DNA of 33,944 nt from Kiritimatiellia bacterium (GCA_029936175.1 JAPYUI010000015.1:9815-43758); one strand, 5' to 3'; shown: positions 17,760 through 27,228, counted from the stretch's first letter. Notes: generated from the letters alone by a model not told the origin. Numbers and translations are program-made.

Positions 17760-19307
17760 CTACCCGACATATTTCTTCGCATCGATACCGTACTTATGGA
17801 CCTTGTAACCGAAGATGCGCTGGGTCGTTTTAAGGCTTCGGGCTGCAGAAGCCATGTTCCCTCTCGTCGACTTGAGCGCGTCGACAATCAAGTCCCGCTC
17901 GAAGCTGTCCACGGACTCCTTGAGCGATGACTCGGGGCGCCGACCGGTCGCTTCAGCCGTCTGCAGGGTCGGCGGAAGATGATGCGGGTACACAACATCG
18001 CCCTCGGTGAGAAGCACCGCACGCTCAACCATATTCTCCAACTCCCGCACGTTGCCAGGCCAATGATACGAGTAGAGCATGTCGATCACCTCGCTACTTA
18101 GCCGCCGCACATCTTTTCCACTGTCCCTTGAGTACTTTTCCAGGAAGTGATCCGCGAGGAGCAGAATATCACTCTTGCGCTTGTGCAGGGGTGGGACAAA
18201 GATCGGGAATACATTCAGGCGATAGAACAAGTCTTCCCGGAACTTGCCTTCGGCGGACATGGCCTGCAGGTCCTTGTTGGTGGCGGCAATCAGGCGCACA
18301 TTGACCTTAATCGTTTTTACGTCTCCGACCCGCTCGAATTCGCGTTCCTGGACAACCCGCAGCAACTTGATCTGGATGCTCGGAGGAATCTCGCCGATCT
18401 CATCCAGGAACAGGGTGCCGCCGTCAGCCAGTTCAAAACGCCCTTTTCGATCACCGGTTGCCCCGGTAAAGGCCCCTTTCACATGACCGAAAAGCTCGCT
18501 CTCGATAATATTCTCCGGCAGGGCGGCGCAGTGCGCCTTTACGAAAGGTTTATCCGAACGATCGCTGTTGTAATGAATCGCTGCGGCCACCAGTTCCTTG
18601 CCCGTCCCGGTTTCTCCCTGGATCAGTACACTGGTCGCGCTCGAGGAAACCTGGGCAATCTGGTCGTAGACCTCCTGCATTTCATGGGAGGTCCCGATGA
18701 TGTTCGAAGGCCGAAAACGATCTTTCAACTGCTCGCGAAGCAACTGGTTTTCCTCCTCCAACTTGTGGCTGTTTTCCTGCGCCTGCCGACGAATCTCCGC
18801 GGCCTGCGCCACCAGGGAAGCGACAATCTGCAGGGCATCCGAAAGCGAATTCAAATCGGTGGTATCGTCGTAATCACGATCCACACTCAAGGTGCCAATG
18901 ACGTTCTTTCCCGCCTTGATCGGCACACAGATAAACGACATTTCGCCGGTTGCCCGCTCGGTCCGGTTCAGGTACAAGGGTGATTCGAGCGTTTTCTTGA
19001 TGATCATCGGATCGCCGGACTGGGCAACCTTTCCCGTGACGCCTTCGCCGAGTTTGTAACGCCCACGACTGGTCTGCTGCGGGGTAAGCCCCAGTGCGGC
19101 CTCGATCTGCACCTCGTTGGTTGCACGATTGAAAATCGTCATGGTTGCGTGGCGAGCCAGGAGATGCTTGCTGATACACTCCATAATCGGGTTGACGATC
19201 CGCTCCATATCGAGGGTCTTCTCAAGGATTTGTGCGATCTCAAGAAACAACAGCGTACCGTCCACCTTTCCGGGTTGGGTCACGCTTATCTTTTGTTTTG
19301 CGGCCAC
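17760..19307 (-). CDS. Sigma-54-dependent transcriptional activator, NifA-like (GAF + AAA+ + Fis-type HTH)
   Basis: N-terminal GAF-like domain (ISKHLLARHATMTIFNRATNEVQIEAALGL); GETGTGKELVAAAIH; GAFTGA motif (HVKGAFTGATGDRKGRFELADGGTLFLDEIGEIP); C-terminal NMASAARSLKTTQRIFGYKVHKYGID. Confidence 0.94.
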   Translation of the reverse strand: MAAKQKISVTQPGKVDGTLLFLEIAQILEKTLDMERIVNPIMECISKHLLARHATMTIFNRATNEVQIEAALGLTPQQTSRGRYKLGEGVTGKVAQSGDPMIIKKTLESPLYLNRTERATGEMSFICVPIKAGKNVIGTLSVDRDYDDTTDLNSLSDALQIVASLVAQAAEIRRQAQENSHKLEEENQLLREQLKDRFRPSNIIGTSHEMQEVYDQIAQVSSSATSVLIQGETGTGKELVAAAIHYNSDRSDKPFVKAHCAALPENIIESELFGHVKGAFTGATGDRKGRFELADGGTLFLDEIGEIPPSIQIKLLRVVQEREFERVGDVKTIKVNVRLIAATNKDLQAMSAEGKFREDLFYRLNVFPIFVPPLHKRKSDILLLADHFLEKYSRDSGKDVRRLSSEVIDMLYSYHWPGNVRELENMVERAVLLTEGDVVYPHHLPPTLQTAEATGRRPESSLKESVDSFERDLIVDALKSTRGNMASAARSLKTTQRIFGYKVHKYGIDAKKYVG

Positions 19308-19317
19308 AACATTCTCC

Positions 19318-21027
19318 TCAATCCAACTCCCGATACCGGTTGGTGATGGGCATCCGACGGTCTTTACCGAAGGCTTTTGGGGTGATTTTTACCCCGGGCG
19401 GGGCTTGGCGGCGCTTGTACTCATTCAAATCAACCAGGCGGATCACCTGGGAGACGATTTTCGGGTCAAATCCCTCGGCAACAATCGCGTCGCGCCCCTG
19501 GTCCCGCTCCACGTAGCGTTCCAGGATCTGATCCAGCACGGCGTATTCCGGCAGGGAGTCGGAGTCCTTCTGATCCGGTCGAAGTTCAGCCGAAGGTGGC
19601 CGATCAATCGTGGTCTGCGGGATAACTTCGCGGCCCTCCGCTACATTTCGCCAGCGACAGAGATCGAACACCAGGGTTTTCGGAACATCCTTGATCACCG
19701 AGAACCCGCCGCACATGTCACCGTAGAGGGTGCAGTAACCCGTCGCCAACTCACTTTTGTTCCCTGTCGCGAGGACGAGATGACCCAGCTTGTTCGACAG
19801 GGCCATGATGATGGTTCCACGAATGCGTGCCTGGATATTTTCCTCGGTCACGTCGGTTTCGCGGCCCGGCCATAGCACCTCCAATTCAGCAAGGAAGGTG
19901 TCGACCAGCGCCTGGATTGGAACGGTTTTAAAATCGATACCCAGGCTTTGGGCCAGCAGACCGGCATCGCTCAAGGTGCCTTCGGAAGAATACTGCGAAG
20001 GCATGGTCACGCCGAGGACCCGGTCCGCGCCAAGGGCGTCGACCGCAATGGCCGCAACGAGCGCGGAATCGATACCACCGCTGATCGCGATAATGACCTG
20101 CTTGAAACCATTTTTGTTCACGTAGTCACGCAGGCCCGTCACCAGGGCGGTATACACTTCAGGAAAATCATCCAGTGGCTCAGGGGCATCGGTGCGATTC
20201 GCAAGGTCCGCCTCGAGAGCCGGCACCTGTTCATCGATGAAGATATACTCGACCTCCGGATTAACGGCGGGTGAAATCACCGATGGCACCGCCTTGTCAT
20301 CCACGGCCACCAGGAGCATCTCCTCGGTAAACTGTCCGGCACGGGAAACGATGGCATTTCCTTCGAGCATGAGGCTGGCGCCATCAAAAACCAGCTCGTC
20401 CTGGCCGCCGACGAGATTGACATACAGCAAGGGGGCGTTCACCGCCTCGGCGGTTTTGCCAAGGATGTCGATGCGCTTGAGCAATTTTCCCCGGGCATAC
20501 GGGGAAGCGGAAAGGTTGATCACGGCGTGGATGCCAATTTCGCGCACACCGGCCGCGGTTTGCTCGGGGAACCAGGAGTCCTCGCAGATGTGAACCGCGA
20601 GTTTATACCCGCCAACTTGCAGGCAGACTTCGCGGTCACCTGCTTCAAACACGCGTTTTTCATCGAATACGCCGTAATTCGGGAGTAGCTGCTTGTGGTA
20701 CACGCCGGCCATTCGTCCGTCTGCAAACATGACGGCGGAGTTGCGTGCGCGCTTTTCGCCACGCGTCGGGCAACCGACGATGCAGATAATGTTACGCGGA
20801 AGCTCCCCGGCCAGCCGATCCAGTTGGCGGGCACAATCCGCCACGAAATGCTCCTTGAGGATCAGGTCTTCCGGGGGATATCCGCTGACGGCGAGCTCTG
20901 GAAACACGGCTACCTGCGCCCCCTGCTCGGCCGCCTCACGGGCACGCAGAACGATCCGGGTCGTATTTTCATCCAGGGCTCCCAGGGTCGGGTTAAACTG
21001 GACCAAAGCTATTACAAGGCGACTCAT
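19318..21027 (-). CDS. nadE: Glutamine-dependent NAD+ synthetase (C-N hydrolase domain + NAD synthase domain)
   Basis: MSRLVIALVQFNPTLGALDENTTRI...VFPELAVSGYPPEDL...CEDSWFP; ISGGIDSALVAAIAVDALGADRVLGVTMPSQYSS. Track start 21063 lies inside a terminator hairpin, so start set to 21027. Confidence 0.95.
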   Translation of the reverse strand: MSRLVIALVQFNPTLGALDENTTRIVLRAREAAEQGAQVAVFPELAVSGYPPEDLILKEHFVADCARQLDRLAGELPRNIICIVGCPTRGEKRARNSAVMFADGRMAGVYHKQLLPNYGVFDEKRVFEAGDREVCLQVGGYKLAVHICEDSWFPEQTAAGVREIGIHAVINLSASPYARGKLLKRIDILGKTAEAVNAPLLYVNLVGGQDELVFDGASLMLEGNAIVSRAGQFTEEMLLVAVDDKAVPSVISPAVNPEVEYIFIDEQVPALEADLANRTDAPEPLDDFPEVYTALVTGLRDYVNKNGFKQVIIAISGGIDSALVAAIAVDALGADRVLGVTMPSQYSSEGTLSDAGLLAQSLGIDFKTVPIQALVDTFLAELEVLWPGRETDVTEENIQARIRGTIIMALSNKLGHLVLATGNKSELATGYCTLYGDMCGGFSVIKDVPKTLVFDLCRWRNVAEGREVIPQTTIDRPPSAELRPDQKDSDSLPEYAVLDQILERYVERDQGRDAIVAEGFDPKIVSQVIRLVDLNEYKRRQAPPGVKITPKAFGKDRRMPITNRYRELD

Positions 21028-21046
21028 CATACACGAAGAACTGAAG

Positions 21047-21076
21047 AAAAGCCCTCCGGACACCCGGAGGGCTTTT
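21047..21076. terminator. Intrinsic (possibly bidirectional) terminator downstream of glutamine synthetase
   Basis: Perfect 13-bp arms AAAAGCCCTCCGG / CCGGAGGGCTTTT with ACAC loop. Confidence 0.85.
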
Positions 21077-21158
21077 CCTAATAAACGTGGTGCTTAGAAC
21101 CAGGCGCTCGAGGCTTCCACCATCCAAGCACCACGCGGAAGAGAGCGGCAGTGCCGCC

Positions 21159-22175
21159 TTAGGCTAACGCTTCTTTTGTCGTCTTGATAATGGCGGATGC
21201 AATCTTGTACGGGTCACCATTTGACGCAGGCCGCCGGTCTTCCAGGCGACCCTTCCAGTCATCCTGGACCGTCGTCACCGGGATGCGGATTGATGCGCCG
21301 CGATCGGATTCACCGTAGCTGAACTTATCGATGGCCTGCGTTTCGTGCAGACCCGTCAAGCGCTGGTCGTTGTCGGCACCATAGACACTGATATGACGAT
21401 CGATATTCTTGGCGAAAGCCTCGCAAATAGTGGTCATCATTTCCTTCCCGCCCTGGTCACGCATGGCACCATTGGAGAAGTTGGCATGCATGCCTGAACC
21501 ATTCCAGTCGCCCTTGACCGGTTTCGGGTGCCAATCGACCGCGATACCGTATTTCTCGGCCGTACGCTCACAGAGGTAACGCGCCATCCATATCTGGTCG
21601 CCGGCGCTCCCGGCACCCTTGGCAAAGACCTGGAACTCCCACTGGCCCGCCATCACCTCCGCATTGATTCCCTCCACGTTGAGACCCGCCTCAAGGCAGT
21701 AGTGCAGGTGCTCATCCACGACATGGCGACCGAAGGTATTCCGCGCACCTACGGATGTGTAGTAGGGACCTTGCGGTGCGGGAAAGCCGTTCTCGGGGAA
21801 ACCCAGCGGCTGGTTCGTGTCCACATCTATCAGGGTGTATTCCTGCTCAAAACCAAACCAGAAATCAGCATCATCATCGGTTATCGTCGCGCGCCCATTG
21901 GACTCGTGCGGCGTACCGTTATCATTTAACACCTCGTTCATTACCAGCCACCCGTTGCCCCCAAAACGATCCGGGTCCGGGTATACGGCGACGGGTTTGA
22001 GCAGCGTGTCGGACTCGCCGCCACCGGCCTGCTCGGTAGACGATCCATCAAAATTCCACATCTTCGCATCCTCCAGCTTTCCGCTGAAATCATCTGCGAT
22101 CAGGGTTTTGCTGCGGAGAGACTGAGTCGGCTTGTAGCCGTCCAGCCAGATGTACTCCAGTTTATGCTTAGCCAT
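21159..22175 (-). CDS. Glutamine synthetase, type II (GSII/GlnII-like)
   Basis: LEYIWLDGYKPTQSLRSKT...WNFDGSSTEQAGGGESDTLLKPVAVYPDP; FGFEQEYTL; NGSGMHANFS; RLTGLHETQAIDKFSYGESDRGASIRIP; ~338 aa as in GSII. Confidence 0.95.
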   Translation of the reverse strand: MAKHKLEYIWLDGYKPTQSLRSKTLIADDFSGKLEDAKMWNFDGSSTEQAGGGESDTLLKPVAVYPDPDRFGGNGWLVMNEVLNDNGTPHESNGRATITDDDADFWFGFEQEYTLIDVDTNQPLGFPENGFPAPQGPYYTSVGARNTFGRHVVDEHLHYCLEAGLNVEGINAEVMAGQWEFQVFAKGAGSAGDQIWMARYLCERTAEKYGIAVDWHPKPVKGDWNGSGMHANFSNGAMRDQGGKEMMTTICEAFAKNIDRHISVYGADNDQRLTGLHETQAIDKFSYGESDRGASIRIPVTTVQDDWKGRLEDRRPASNGDPYKIASAIIKTTKEALA

Positions 22176-22311
22176 TACTATTTTACTCCTCTTACTTGGT
22201 TCAGGTTTTGAAACGCAAAGAACACGTTCTGAATTAACGAGATTCTGTTGATATACCGTTTTGAAGGTATGACAAGATATTTATACGAAAAGGTATTAAC
22301 AGGTTATCATG

Positions 22312-22327
22312 GATACATTTTTGTATC
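22312..22327. repeat. Inverted repeat GATACA-TTTT-TGTATC upstream of glutamine synthetase
   Basis: gatacatttttgtatc read directly; 6-bp arms, 4-nt spacer. Confidence 0.6.
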
Positions 22328-22432
22328 AATCAGGCGGTACCATTCCCCTGGTAAGGAACGCCTGGGGATAATGATCGTTCCGCGGAACTGAGCGCATCGC
22401 GGTGGCCTTCGCGTCGCTGCGGTTAAGACAAC

Positions 22433-23443
22433 TCAGCCATTTGACCGGGCGATCAAGGTGTCCAGCTTGTCTCGCGCCGCGCCGCTATCGATCGATGCCT
22501 GTGCCTGTTCGACGCCTGCAGCCATGCTTTGCGCGTCCCCCCCGGAACAAATCGCCGCCCCGGCATTCAGCACCACGATGTCACGCCTCGGCCCCTCTTC
22601 CCCTTCAAGGATCGCCCGGGTGATCGCGGCATTCTCACCCGGCTCGCCGCCGACCAGGTCATTCGGTTTTGCACGCTCCATCCCAAAATCTTCGGGTTTG
22701 ATTTCGAAATGGTTGATGCCGCCGTCGTGCACCTCGCCGATGATCGTTTCGGCCGTGTTGGTGATTTCGTCCAGGCCATCGCGTCCGTGAACCACGAACA
22801 AGTGCTCCGAACCCGTCGCCGCGGCGGCATCGGCCACCAGTTTAACCAAGTCCGAATGGTACACCCCCAGCACACCACGTTTGCTGCTCGCGGGATTGGA
22901 AAGCGGTCCGAGAATATTGAAAATGGTGCGAATACCCAATTCGCGCCGCGGACCGATAGCGTGTTTCATCGCTGGATGCAGGGATGGCGCGAACAAAAAT
23001 GCGATGCCGATTTCGTCCAGACATTGTGTCATGAGCTCCGGGGCAACCGTGATATCCACCCCGAGCTCCTTGAGCACATCCGCGCTGCCACACTTGCTGG
23101 ATACGCTGCGGTTTCCGTGCTTCGCCACGGGTACGCCGGCTCCGGCGGTGACAAATGCGGCCGTCGTAGAAATATTAAAGGTATGGGTCCCATCGCCGCC
23201 CGTCCCGCAGGTGTCGACGATGCGCGCGTGCTTGGTTACAACGGGGGTGCAGGCCTCGCGCATCGCCTCGGCGGCACCGGCGACGACTTCGGCGGTCTCC
23301 CCGACCATGCGCAAGGCGGTGATAAACCCCGCAATCTGGGCATCGCTAGCCTCCCCGGACATAATGGCTTTAAGCGAGTGGTAGGCCTCATCCCGGGTGA
23401 TGGGCTGGCGGTCGACGAGCTTGGCGATGGCTTGTTTAATCAT
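22433..23443 (-). CDS. trpD: Anthranilate phosphoribosyltransferase
   Basis: IVDTCGTGGDGTHTFNISTTAAFVTAGAGVPVAKHGNRSVSSKCGSADVLKELGVDI; VFLFAPSLHPAMKHAIGPRRELGIRTIFNILGPLSNPA-type block (FLFAPSLHPAMKH...). Confidence 0.96.
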   Translation of the reverse strand: MIKQAIAKLVDRQPITRDEAYHSLKAIMSGEASDAQIAGFITALRMVGETAEVVAGAAEAMREACTPVVTKHARIVDTCGTGGDGTHTFNISTTAAFVTAGAGVPVAKHGNRSVSSKCGSADVLKELGVDITVAPELMTQCLDEIGIAFLFAPSLHPAMKHAIGPRRELGIRTIFNILGPLSNPASSKRGVLGVYHSDLVKLVADAAAATGSEHLFVVHGRDGLDEITNTAETIIGEVHDGGINHFEIKPEDFGMERAKPNDLVGGEPGENAAITRAILEGEEGPRRDIVVLNAGAAICSGGDAQSMAAGVEQAQASIDSGAARDKLDTLIARSNG

Positions 23444-23480
23444 AGGGGGAATCTAGGGCTAAACCCCGGGAAAATTAAAC

Positions 23481-23549
23481 CACGAAATACACGAAATGAA
23501 CGTAGGCCGGGACGGCTACCTTTTCTCGCCCGCGAAGGACCGGGGCTAC
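23481..23549. repeat. Candidate extragenic repeat: tandem ACGAAATAC/ACGAAATGA plus GTAG...CTAC hairpin
   Basis: cacgaaatacacgaaatgaacgtaggccgggacggctaccttttctcgcccgcgaaggaccggggctac; imperfect hairpin GTAG(G)CCG-GGA-CGGCTAC at about 23502-23519. Confidence 0.3.
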
Positions 23550-24685
23550 AGGCCAAAGCGCTTGAACTCTTCAATCGCATAGCGATCGGTACATCCCGCG
23601 ACGTAATCACAAACCGTGCGCTCGAGGCCTTCTGACGCGATGCGGCCCCGGGCCTTCAAGCCCAGGTCCTCGGGGTGGTCGAGGTAATGGAGGAAGAGGC
23701 CTTTCATCATCTCAACCGCCTCATCGTTGGCGGATTTCACATCGGGGTGATAATACAGGTGGTCGAACAGGAAGGTCCGGAAGGGCTCGAGCATACTGCG
23801 CATCCCTTCGCTGAAATCAACCAGGCGATCGGGTGCATGCATGACCTCGTCGGGCGACCCGGGCTTCCAGGCATCAGCGCGTTCACGAACGAGCTCCAGC
23901 ACGTCTTCGATCTGGACGGTAAAAAGGCAGCGGATGACGGTTGGCGCGAGTCGATCGGCGGGGCAAGCGGGATATTCCTTCATCACCCGGTCACGGGCAA
24001 AACGCCAGAGCTCCAGTTGCTCCAGCTCCGCTTCGTGGATGAGCCCGGCATCCAGGCCATCCGCGACGTCATGGGCCTGGTAGGTGATGTCATCCGCGAT
24101 GTCGGCGATTTGACCTTCTGCATATTGAAAGGGACCGATCGGGTACCCGTCGAGCATGCGCCCGGCATCACGGCTCTCGTGCTTGCGCAATCCCGCGCGC
24201 ACCTCCCAGGTCAGGTTGCAGCCGTCATGACCGGGATAATCGGCCTCCAGCAATTCTACCCAGCGAAGGCTCTGCTCATTGTGGTCAAAGCCCCCGTGGT
24301 CGGCCATCAATTCATTCAAGGCGCGTTCCCCACAATGGCCAAAGGGGCTGTGCCCGATATCGTGCGCGAGGCAGATACAGGCCGTGAGGTCCTCGTTCGC
24401 CCGCATGGCCCGGGAGAGCGTTCGCCCCACCGAGGCCATCTCGATGGTGTGGGTGAGCCGGGTGCGGTAATGGTCAGCTGTACCGTTGATGAAAACCTGG
24501 GTCTTGTACTCGAGCCGACGAAACGATTTACAGTTCACGATCCGGTCGCGGTCGCGCTGGAAATCCACCCGCCGGGAATGCCGGGACTCGGGATGAACGC
24601 GCCCGCGAGACTGGGAGCTCCGCGCCGCAAAGGGCGAAAGCCAGGCCTCTTCCAATTTCTCTCGTTCTGTTCTCGATTGTATCAC
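23546..24685 (-). CDS. Deoxyguanosinetriphosphate triphosphohydrolase-like HD protein (dGTPase)
   Basis: RDRIVNCKSFRRLEYKTQVFINGTADHYRTRLTHTIEMASVGRTLSRAMRANEDLTACICLAHDIGHSPFGHCGERALNELM; HD motif. Track ORF starts at 24808, but GTG at 24685 avoids overlap with the divergent NUDIX gene. Confidence 0.92.
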   Translation of the reverse strand: MIQSRTEREKLEEAWLSPFAARSSQSRGRVHPESRHSRRVDFQRDRDRIVNCKSFRRLEYKTQVFINGTADHYRTRLTHTIEMASVGRTLSRAMRANEDLTACICLAHDIGHSPFGHCGERALNELMADHGGFDHNEQSLRWVELLEADYPGHDGCNLTWEVRAGLRKHESRDAGRMLDGYPIGPFQYAEGQIADIADDITYQAHDVADGLDAGLIHEAELEQLELWRFARDRVMKEYPACPADRLAPTVIRCLFTVQIEDVLELVRERADAWKPGSPDEVMHAPDRLVDFSEGMRSMLEPFRTFLFDHLYYHPDVKSANDEAVEMMKGLFLHYLDHPEDLGLKARGRIASEGLERTVCDYVAGCTDRYAIEEFKRFGL

Positions 24686-24708
24686 GAAGGCTACTATATG
24701 TTGTCGCC

Positions 24709-25242
24709 ATGATCGAAAAAACACTAAATTCGGAGATCGTTTTCGACGGACTGATCTTTGATGTCGAGCGGTTGGAAATCGGTCGCGAAGACGGCAGCCG
24801 TTCCGCACGGGACGTTATCCGGCACCACGGTGCGGTCGCGCTGGTCACGCGCAAACCGGATGGTCAGTATGTATTCGTCCGCCAGTACCGCAAGGCGGTC
24901 GAGCAGATGATGCTCGAGATCGTGGCCGGAACCCTGGAAAAGGGCGAAGACCCCGTGGACTGCGCCAAGCGCGAACTCCTGGAGGAAACCGGGTACATCG
25001 CGGACGAAATCACCCACCTCGGGGCCATCTACCCCTCCCCCGGCTACGTCGATGAGAAGATCGACCTCTATTTCGCGCCGGTCACCGGCGAAGGCCTCGG
25101 CGTACCCGACGCAGACGAACGGCTCGAATCGCTTGAGATGAACCACGCGGAAGTCGAGGCTGCGATCACGGACGGGACCTTCACCGATGCGAAGTCCCTC
25201 GCCGCATGGATGCTCTACTGCCGAAAGGTTTATGCCCCCTGA
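24709..25242 (+). CDS. NUDIX hydrolase (ADP-ribose pyrophosphatase-like)
   Basis: Nudix box GTLEKGEDPVDCAKRELLEETGY; downstream SPGYVDEKIDLYFA. Confidence 0.93.
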   Translation: MIEKTLNSEIVFDGLIFDVERLEIGREDGSRSARDVIRHHGAVALVTRKPDGQYVFVRQYRKAVEQMMLEIVAGTLEKGEDPVDCAKRELLEETGYIADEITHLGAIYPSPGYVDEKIDLYFAPVTGEGLGVPDADERLESLEMNHAEVEAAITDGTFTDAKSLAAWMLYCRKVYAP

Positions 25243-27191
25243 TGGAGACGCGGATTGATTACGCAAACGAGTTAAACGCCGAGCAGTTTGCCGCGGTCCA
25301 GGCGCCTGACGGCCCGGTCCTGATCATCGCCGCGGCGGGTACCGGGAAGACCCGCACCCTTGTGTATCGCGTGGCCTGGCTGGTGGAACAGGGGGTCCCG
25401 CCCGGCAGCATCCTGCTCGTGACCTTCACCAACAAGGCCGCGCAGGAAATGCTCGACCGTGCCCGCACACTGGTCGGGCCCTCGGTCAGCGGCTTGTGGG
25501 GCGGCACCTTCCACCACCTGGCCAACCGTATCCTGCGCCGCCATGCCGAAGCCCTGGGCTACGGGACGGATTACGGCATCATCGATTCCGACGACCAGCG
25601 CAGGCTGGTCAAGCAAATCGTCGCGGACCTCGGGCTCAAGGACAAGCAATTCCCCAAGCCGGACGTCCTGCTCAGCGTCTTCAGCTATGCGATCAACACC
25701 GAGACCCCGGTCGAGGACGCGGCCTTTGATCGATTTGAACATCACCCGATCGAGATCCAGGACATCGTCCATGTGCACGCCGAGTACGAGAAGCGCAAGC
25801 GTACCATGAACGCAATGGACTTTGACGACATGCTCGTCAACTGCCTCGCGCTGCTGGAGGAACAGGAAAGTGTGCGCACCCACTACCAGGAACAGTTCCG
25901 CTACATCATGGTGGATGAATTCCAGGACACCAACGTGATCCAGTCCAAGCTCGTGGAACTGCTCGCCGCCCGGCACCGGAACATCCTCGTGGTGGGGGAC
26001 GACTTCCAGAGTATCTACGCCTGGCGGGGGGCGGACTTCCGGAACATCATTGACTTTCCCGAGGAGTACCCGGAAGCAAAGGTCTACACGCTGGAGACCA
26101 ACTACCGCAGCGTGCCGGAGATTCTCGCGGTGGCAAATCAATGCATCGCGGGGAATCCCGATCAGTTTCAAAAGGAACTCCGCGCGGTGCGCGACCCATC
26201 CGGGAAACCGCGTACGGTCTACGTGCAGAATGGCCATCAACAGGCGCATTACATCATTGAGACCATCCGAAACCTGCAACGCGAGGGCTACCCCCTGCGC
26301 AGCATGGCGATCCTGTACCGTTCCCATTTTCACTCCATGGAGATCCAGTTGGAGTTGGCCCGACAACGCGTGGCCCATGTCATCACCTCCGGCGTCCGCT
26401 TTTTCGAGCAAGCCCATATCAAGGACCTCTGCAGCCTCCTGCGCCTGGTTCACAACCCCGCCGATCAATTGTCCTTCGGCCGCCTGCTGGGCCTGCTGCC
26501 CGGCGTGGGGCCCAGGACGGTGCATAAGATCTGGCTCCTGATCGGGGAACGATTTGCCGTGAGCAACCCCTCCACCCGCACCCAGGTCATGAACGCCGTG
26601 CCGAAAAAAGCGCTGGCCCTATGGCAGAAAATAGACCCTATTTTCGACTGCTACACCGATGAGGATCTCCGCCGGAATCCCAGCGAAATCATTCACCTGT
26701 TCAACCGGGACTTCTACGATCAATTCGCGGTGGAGACCTTTGAAAACTACCCGCGTCGCAAGGAGGATATCAACGAGTTGATCGACTACGCGACCCGGTT
26801 CAGCAGCCTGGATGACTTTCTCAGCGAACTGGCCCTGGTAACCAACATCGAGGCCGAGGAGGCCCGGGCCAGCGGCGAGGAGGACGCGATCCGCCTCTCG
26901 ACCATCCACCAGGCAAAGGGGCTCGAGTTCGAGGTCGTCTTCGTCCCCTGGCTGACCGAGGAGATGTTCCCCTCCGGCCGGGCGATCGACGATGACCCAT
27001 CGGCCTCCGAGGAACGGCGCCTGTTCTACGTGGTGACCACCCGGGCCAAGGACGAGCTCTACCTGCTGATCCCGGAATACCGCCGCAAGCGCGATGGCGG
27101 AATCCAGTACTTCAACCCCTCACGATTTATCGAGGAGCTGGACGAGGACCTGGTGGAAAAATGCGAGCCCGGGTATTTCCACACGCTATAG
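25242..27191 (+). CDS. UvrD/Rep/PcrA-family ATP-dependent DNA helicase
   Basis: LNAEQFAAVQAPDGPVLIIAAAGTGKTRTLVYRVAWL; VDEFQDTN; VGDDFQSIYAWRGAD; LSTIHQAKGLEFEVVFVPWL. Start METRIDY at 25242 overlaps the NUDIX stop (TGATG). Confidence 0.95.
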   Translation: METRIDYANELNAEQFAAVQAPDGPVLIIAAAGTGKTRTLVYRVAWLVEQGVPPGSILLVTFTNKAAQEMLDRARTLVGPSVSGLWGGTFHHLANRILRRHAEALGYGTDYGIIDSDDQRRLVKQIVADLGLKDKQFPKPDVLLSVFSYAINTETPVEDAAFDRFEHHPIEIQDIVHVHAEYEKRKRTMNAMDFDDMLVNCLALLEEQESVRTHYQEQFRYIMVDEFQDTNVIQSKLVELLAARHRNILVVGDDFQSIYAWRGADFRNIIDFPEEYPEAKVYTLETNYRSVPEILAVANQCIAGNPDQFQKELRAVRDPSGKPRTVYVQNGHQQAHYIIETIRNLQREGYPLRSMAILYRSHFHSMEIQLELARQRVAHVITSGVRFFEQAHIKDLCSLLRLVHNPADQLSFGRLLGLLPGVGPRTVHKIWLLIGERFAVSNPSTRTQVMNAVPKKALALWQKIDPIFDCYTDEDLRRNPSEIIHLFNRDFYDQFAVETFENYPRRKEDINELIDYATRFSSLDDFLSELALVTNIEAEEARASGEEDAIRLSTIHQAKGLEFEVVFVPWLTEEMFPSGRAIDDDPSASEERRLFYVVTTRAKDELYLLIPEYRRKRDGGIQYFNPSRFIEELDEDLVEKCEPGYFHTL

Positions 27192-27205
27192 CGGGGCCAG
27201 GCAAG

Positions 27206-27228
27206 CAAAGCGGGGCCTTCCCGCTCTT
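27206..27228 (+). terminator. Likely intrinsic terminator after helicase gene
   Basis: AGCGGG-GCCTT-CCCGCT hairpin followed by CTTTAA. Confidence 0.45.

Noticed and set aside
22338-22353. Possible sigma-54 promoter upstream of glutamine synthetase (TGGTACCGCCTGATTG on the reverse strand)
   Set aside because: Has a -24-like GG but no GC at the -12 position; no better TGGCAC-N5-TTGCW match was seen.
22529-24712. Plus-strand ORFs of 368 and 345 aa
   Set aside because: Antisense to trpD and the dGTPase gene, which have clear family motifs.
25272-26525. 417-aa minus-strand ORF
   Set aside because: Antisense to the UvrD-like helicase; no recognisable motifs.
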